Source: Pseudomonas sp. GM50 (GTDB lineage: Bacteria > Pseudomonadota > Gammaproteobacteria > Pseudomonadales > Pseudomonadaceae). Taken from it: DNA of 64,000 nucleotides. Numbering within the stretch: the first letter of the stretch is position 1; every line of letters begins with the position of its first letter. Location: assembly GCF_000282375.1 (NCBI RefSeq), contig NZ_AKJK01000069.1, positions 21,784 through 85,783 on the forward strand, written 5' to 3'. Below the pieces are notes generated by a model. The model was not told the origin of the DNA. It made no database searches and saw only the letters and a list, made by a program, of their open reading frames with translations. A program made the position numbers and the translations under genes. Below are positions 61,042-64,000 of this stretch, in pieces.

Positions 61042-61946
61042 AACAGTTTGTCCCCACAAGCATTGAATGATTCGATCAAATGGTCGATCCAGGCGCGCAC
61101 CGCTGGCATCACCCCGCGTCGATGAGGGTAGACGGCTTGCAGCCAGCCGCCCGGCAATGACCAGTCGGGCAACAGTTGCACCAGCGTGCCGTTTTCCAGC
61201 TCCTGCTCGCAATACATCATGGGCAGCACGGTAAAGCCCAGCCCGGACAGGGTACAAGCCTTGCGCACGAGAAAATCATCGACTCCCAATCGGGCTTCGA
61301 ATGTCATTTCACAGGCCTTGCCATGCTGGTCGAGCATCCGCAGATGCACCAGCCGATCGGCTTCCAGGGCGCCCAGTATCGGTACGTTTTTCAAGTCGTC
61401 CGGGGTTTTGATCTGCCGCTCGCGAAGAAACGCCGGGCTGGCGACCATGACGGTTTGTGCCTGACGCAGGCGGCGGGTGACCAGCAATGGATCTTCATCA
61501 CCCAGATCCCGCACTCTCAAGGCGACATCGACGCCTTCGGTCACCAGATCAACCCGGCGGTTGAGCAGCATCACCTCCAGTTGCACCTGAGGGAATTTCT
61601 CCAGGAAATTACTGATTATTCCGGGCAGCACTTCGTGGGCCAACCCGACAGGGCAGGACACCCGCAGTCGTCCCCGGGGTTCACTGGACATGCTGGCCAC
61701 CGCTTCGTCGGCCATCTCGGCTTCCAGTAGCATCGCCTGACAGTGCCGCAGGTAGCGCTCGCCCACGGCGGTCAGATTGAGTTGGCGGGTAGTGCGTTGC
61801 AGCAGGCGCGCGCCCAGGCGTTCTTCCAGCTCGGCAATGCGTCGCGATAACCGGGACTTGGGAATCCCCAGCAAACGCCCGGCCGCCGCGAAACCGCCGG
61901 CGTCGACCACCTTGGCGAAGTAATAGAGGTCGTTGAGGTCTTGCAT
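61038..61946 (-). CDS. LysR-type regulator divergent from azoR
   Basis: 302 residues. Helix-turn-helix DAGGFAAAGRLLGIPKSRLS with wing LLQRTTRQLNLT, CrgA/QhpR-like. Effector domain from residue 92 (GRLRVSCPVGLAHEVL). Divergent from azoR across 130 bases, with a 14-base palindrome between; probable quinone- or azo-responsive regulator of azoR (inference). Confidence 0.9.
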   Translation of the reverse strand: MQDLNDLYYFAKVVDAGGFAAAGRLLGIPKSRLSRRIAELEERLGARLLQRTTRQLNLTAVGERYLRHCQAMLLEAEMADEAVASMSSEPRGRLRVSCPVGLAHEVLPGIISNFLEKFPQVQLEVMLLNRRVDLVTEGVDVALRVRDLGDEDPLLVTRRLRQAQTVMVASPAFLRERQIKTPDDLKNVPILGALEADRLVHLRMLDQHGKACEMTFEARLGVDDFLVRKACTLSGLGFTVLPMMYCEQELENGTLVQLLPDWSLPGGWLQAVYPHRRGVMPAVRAWIDHLIESFNACGDKLL

Positions 61947-61993
61947 GATTTAAATCCGATTGTTCTATCAGTGAGACGAACTATCGCATTGTT

Positions 61994-62007
61994 GCTGACT
62001 AATCAGC
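61994..62007. promoter_or_regulatory. Candidate operator between lysR and azoR
   Basis: GCTGA-CTAA-TCAGC perfect palindrome, flanked further out by GACGAA and TTTCGTC in inverted orientation. Located centrally in the divergent promoter region. Confidence 0.45.
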
Positions 62008-62039
62008 TATTGGTTTCGTCGATAGGATTGTCTCCATCA

Positions 62040-62057
62040 GATCGCCGGGTGGCGATC
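62040..62057 (+). other. Stem-loop in azoR leader
   Basis: GATCGCC-GGGT-GGCGATC, a seven-base perfect stem six bases upstream of the TTGGAG ribosome site. Confidence 0.45.
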
Positions 62058-62076
62058 CTCACCTTGGAGATCCCAC

Positions 62077-62688
62077 ATGAAATTACTGCATATCGATTCG
62101 AGCATTCTGGGTGACAACTCGGCTTCCCGTCAGTTGAGCGGCGAAGTCGTCAAAGCCTGGCAAGCCGCCGAGCCTGGCGTAGCGGTGACTTACCGCGACC
62201 TGGCCGCCGATGCCATCAGCCATTTCTCCGCTACCACCCTGGTTGCCGCCGGTACCGCCGCTGAGCTGCGCAACGCCGCGCAACAACACGAAGCCGAGCT
62301 GAGCGCGCAGACCCTGGCCGAATTCCTCGCTGCCGATGCCGTCGTGATTGCAGCGCCAATGTACAACTTCACCATTCCGACCCAGCTCAAGGCCTGGATC
62401 GACCGCATCGCCGTGGCCGGCCAGACTTTCCGCTACACCGAAGCCGGCCCTGAAGGGCTGTGCGGTGGCAAGAAACTGGTCATCGTTTCGACCGCTGGCG
62501 GTTTGCATGCTGGCCAACCAACCGGCACTGCTCACGAAGACTACTTGAAGGTGCTGTTCGGTTTCCTCGGCATCACCGACATCGAGTTCGTCCGCGCCCA
62601 TGGCCTGGCCTACGGTGATGAAGTGCGCACTAAAGCCATGAGCGACGCCCAGGCGCACATCAGCGAGCAATTGTTCGCTGCCGCGTAA
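62077..62688 (+). CDS. azoR: FMN-dependent NADH:quinone/azo oxidoreductase
   Basis: 203-residue flavodoxin-fold enzyme that reduces quinones and azo dyes by two electrons. KLLHIDSSILGDNSASRQLS is the phosphate-binding start, APMYNFTIPTQLKAWIDRIA binds the flavin, and STAGGLHAGQPTGTAHEDYL completes the site. TTGGAG precedes the ATG by eight bases. Pseudomonas carry several azoR paralogues; which one this is cannot be told here. Confidence 0.93.
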   Translation: MKLLHIDSSILGDNSASRQLSGEVVKAWQAAEPGVAVTYRDLAADAISHFSATTLVAAGTAAELRNAAQQHEAELSAQTLAEFLAADAVVIAAPMYNFTIPTQLKAWIDRIAVAGQTFRYTEAGPEGLCGGKKLVIVSTAGGLHAGQPTGTAHEDYLKVLFGFLGITDIEFVRAHGLAYGDEVRTKAMSDAQAHISEQLFAAA

Positions 62689-62728
62689 GGCTTGCGTAAA
62701 GTCGTAAACAGCTCGGGCAATACCCCTG

Positions 62729-62776
62729 AAACTCTGTATTCTGGTCATCGTGATGGCCAGGTACGGAGTTTTTTGT
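62729..62776 (+). terminator. Rho-independent terminator after azoR
   Basis: AAACTCTGTA...TACGGAGTTT outer stem enclosing CTGGTCATC / GATGGCCAG, followed by TTT. The two stacked stems make a long hairpin ending in a T run. Confidence 0.82.
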
Positions 62777-62857
62777 TTCTGGCGGTGATCAGTTTCTGGC
62801 CCAGGTTATGCACCCGAGGCTTAACATCTGCGGTCAGGTAACAAGGTGGGGCATCCC

Positions 62858-63895
62858 ATGGCGCGTCTTTGTGCAACGCTACTGATTTGCCTGCTCGGCA
62901 GCCTGAATTCAGTGCACGCCGCGCCTGCGCCGCACCCTCACTGGAGCGTCGGCTTCCATGAGATGACGTTCCTCGATCCGCTGGACTTGCAGCCGATGCG
63001 CGCCATTGCCTTTTACCCGTCCAGTGAAAGGGAACATTCCAGCACGCTCGAGGGCTACACGGTCGAAGCCGGTGAAGACACCAAAGTCGCCATCGGACGT
63101 TTCCCGATGCTGATGCTGTCCCACGGCAACACCGGAACCCCGCTGGCCCTGCACGACCTCGCTACCTCATTGGCGCGCAAGGGTTTCGTGGTGGTGGCGG
63201 TGATCCATCCTGGCGACAACTCCAAAGACCATAGCCGCCTCGGCACCTTGAGCAATCTTTATGGTCGGCCGATCCAGATTTCCGAAGCCATTACCGCGAC
63301 ACTCAGCGACCGGATGCTCGCGCCCTTCGTCAATGCCGAGCAGGTCGGGGTGATTGGCTATTCGGCGGGCGGTGAGACTGCACTGATTCTGTCTGGTGCC
63401 ACCCCCGATCTGGATCGTCTGCGCCGTTATTGCCAGGAGCGCCCGGATGATCACGATGCCTGCAATACGCAAGGCGAACTGATCGTCGACCGCGATGATT
63501 TGCAGCCAGTGGCGGACCCGCGCGTGCATGCCTTGCTGCTGATGGCGCCGCTGAGTCTGAAGTTCGGCCGCCATACCTTGGCTGACGTGCATGTGCCGGT
63601 GCTGCTATACAGCGGCGATGGCGACAAACTGGTGGCGTTCGACAAAAACGCCGCAGCGCTTGCGCGCAAACTGCCGACCGCACCGGACTTCAAATTGCTG
63701 GCCGGGGCAGGGCACTTCGTGTTCCTGGCGCCGTGCAACGAAGAACAGATCGCCGCCATGCCGGCACTGTGTACCGATGCCGACGGCGTCGACCGCAAGG
63801 ATATTCACCGCAACATGATCTCCGAAGCCGGACGGTTCTTCTCCCATGCCTTGGGCAAACCCACCCGCGCCGGCATGCAAACTGCCGATCAATAA
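62858..63895 (+). CDS. Exported alpha/beta hydrolase (dienelactone hydrolase-like)
   Basis: 345 residues. Signal peptide MARLCATLLICLLGSLNSVH ends at HAAP. The nucleophile elbow is GYSAGG with Ser169; LLYSGDGDKLVAF supplies the Asp region and GAGHFVFLAPC the His. MLSHGNTGTPLALHDLA gives the oxyanion turn. This group includes periplasmic carboxylesterases and PHA/PET-hydrolase relatives; substrate unknown. The ATG at 62858 is preferred over an in-frame GTG at 62846, because it begins the signal peptide directly after AAGGTGGGG. Confidence 0.86.
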   Translation: MARLCATLLICLLGSLNSVHAAPAPHPHWSVGFHEMTFLDPLDLQPMRAIAFYPSSEREHSSTLEGYTVEAGEDTKVAIGRFPMLMLSHGNTGTPLALHDLATSLARKGFVVVAVIHPGDNSKDHSRLGTLSNLYGRPIQISEAITATLSDRMLAPFVNAEQVGVIGYSAGGETALILSGATPDLDRLRRYCQERPDDHDACNTQGELIVDRDDLQPVADPRVHALLLMAPLSLKFGRHTLADVHVPVLLYSGDGDKLVAFDKNAAALARKLPTAPDFKLLAGAGHFVFLAPCNEEQIAAMPALCTDADGVDRKDIHRNMISEAGRFFSHALGKPTRAGMQTADQ

Positions 63896-63898
63896 TGT

Positions 63899-64000
63899 GG
63901 GAGCGAGCCTGTGGCGAGGGGGCTTGCCCCCGTTTGAGTGCGTAGCACTCACAAAATTTTTGGTACATCAGAGATTTGGGGACTGCTTCGCAGCCCAACG
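63899..64000. repeat. REP-family element cut by the window edge
   Basis: GTGGGAGCGAGCCTGTGGCG and then AGGGGGCTTGCCCCCGTTTG, with GCTTCGCAGCCCAACG at the edge. This is the left part of a nested doublet like 36799 and 39369; the right arm is outside the window. Confidence 0.75.

Overview
The window reads as chromosome of a fluorescent Pseudomonas (P. fluorescens group). The evidence is high GC, a complete fap functional-amyloid operon, the glgA-treZ-malQ-treY block, an overlapping gnd-zwf-phosphatase cluster, several LysR-type regulators divergent from single enzymes, and at least eleven palindromic REP-doublet (REPIN-like) elements between genes. I see no rRNA or tRNA gene, IS element, prophage, integrase or CRISPR array, and no RAYT transposase that would explain the REP doublets.

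Layout. 1-8256 (minus): glycogen/trehalose operon glgA-treZ-malQ-treY with start/stop overlaps; treY runs off the left edge. 8756-13104 (minus): 2-hydroxyacid dehydrogenase, secreted alpha/beta hydrolase, YqaA-type membrane protein coupled to a periplasmic DUF411 protein, and an aldo/keto reductase divergent from its likely LysR regulator. 14162-15036: a 45-residue His-rich lipoprotein, a 62-residue membrane protein and a truncated Fur-like regulator. 15261-18662: penicillin-acylase-family N-acyl amidase (AHL-acylase type) convergent with an orphan FecR. 18986-23797: a 1603-residue putative toxin with a C-terminal HExxH zinc-protease domain. 24065-30100: DpkA-type reductase, nitrilase with divergent LysR, GNAT enzymes, PhoD-like phosphatase. 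30104-35466: LEA/WHy lipoprotein, NCS2 purine permease, and a LysR / binding-protein / agmatinase-family module. 35676-41281: WYL regulator, NTF2-like protein, ZapE paralogue, DinB-fold protein, GNAT enzyme and CptA-type phosphoethanolamine transferase. 41935-45256: gnd-zwf-HAD operon. 45366-48785: NhaB antiporter, delta-60-repeat propeller protein and a small DUF. 49129-55715: sigma54 enhancer-binding regulator facing the fapABCDEF operon. 56214-62688: pnuC plus a ribosylnicotinamide-kinase-like gene, a Cache chemoreceptor, uppP, DUF1294, YjbR, LysR and azoR. 62858-63895: exported alpha/beta hydrolase.

How parts work together. The left operon makes alpha-glucan (GlgA) and converts it to trehalose (TreY, TreZ), with MalQ recycling short maltodextrins. 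The fap operon has a good sigma54 -24/-12 promoter upstream of fapA, and the divergently facing neighbour encodes an intact sigma54 activator, so this is probably one regulatory unit. The activator gene has a leader with two mutually exclusive stem-loops, one covering its start codon. The most unusual single gene is the giant metalloprotease-type toxin at 18986-23797, which contains four diverged copies of an internal module.
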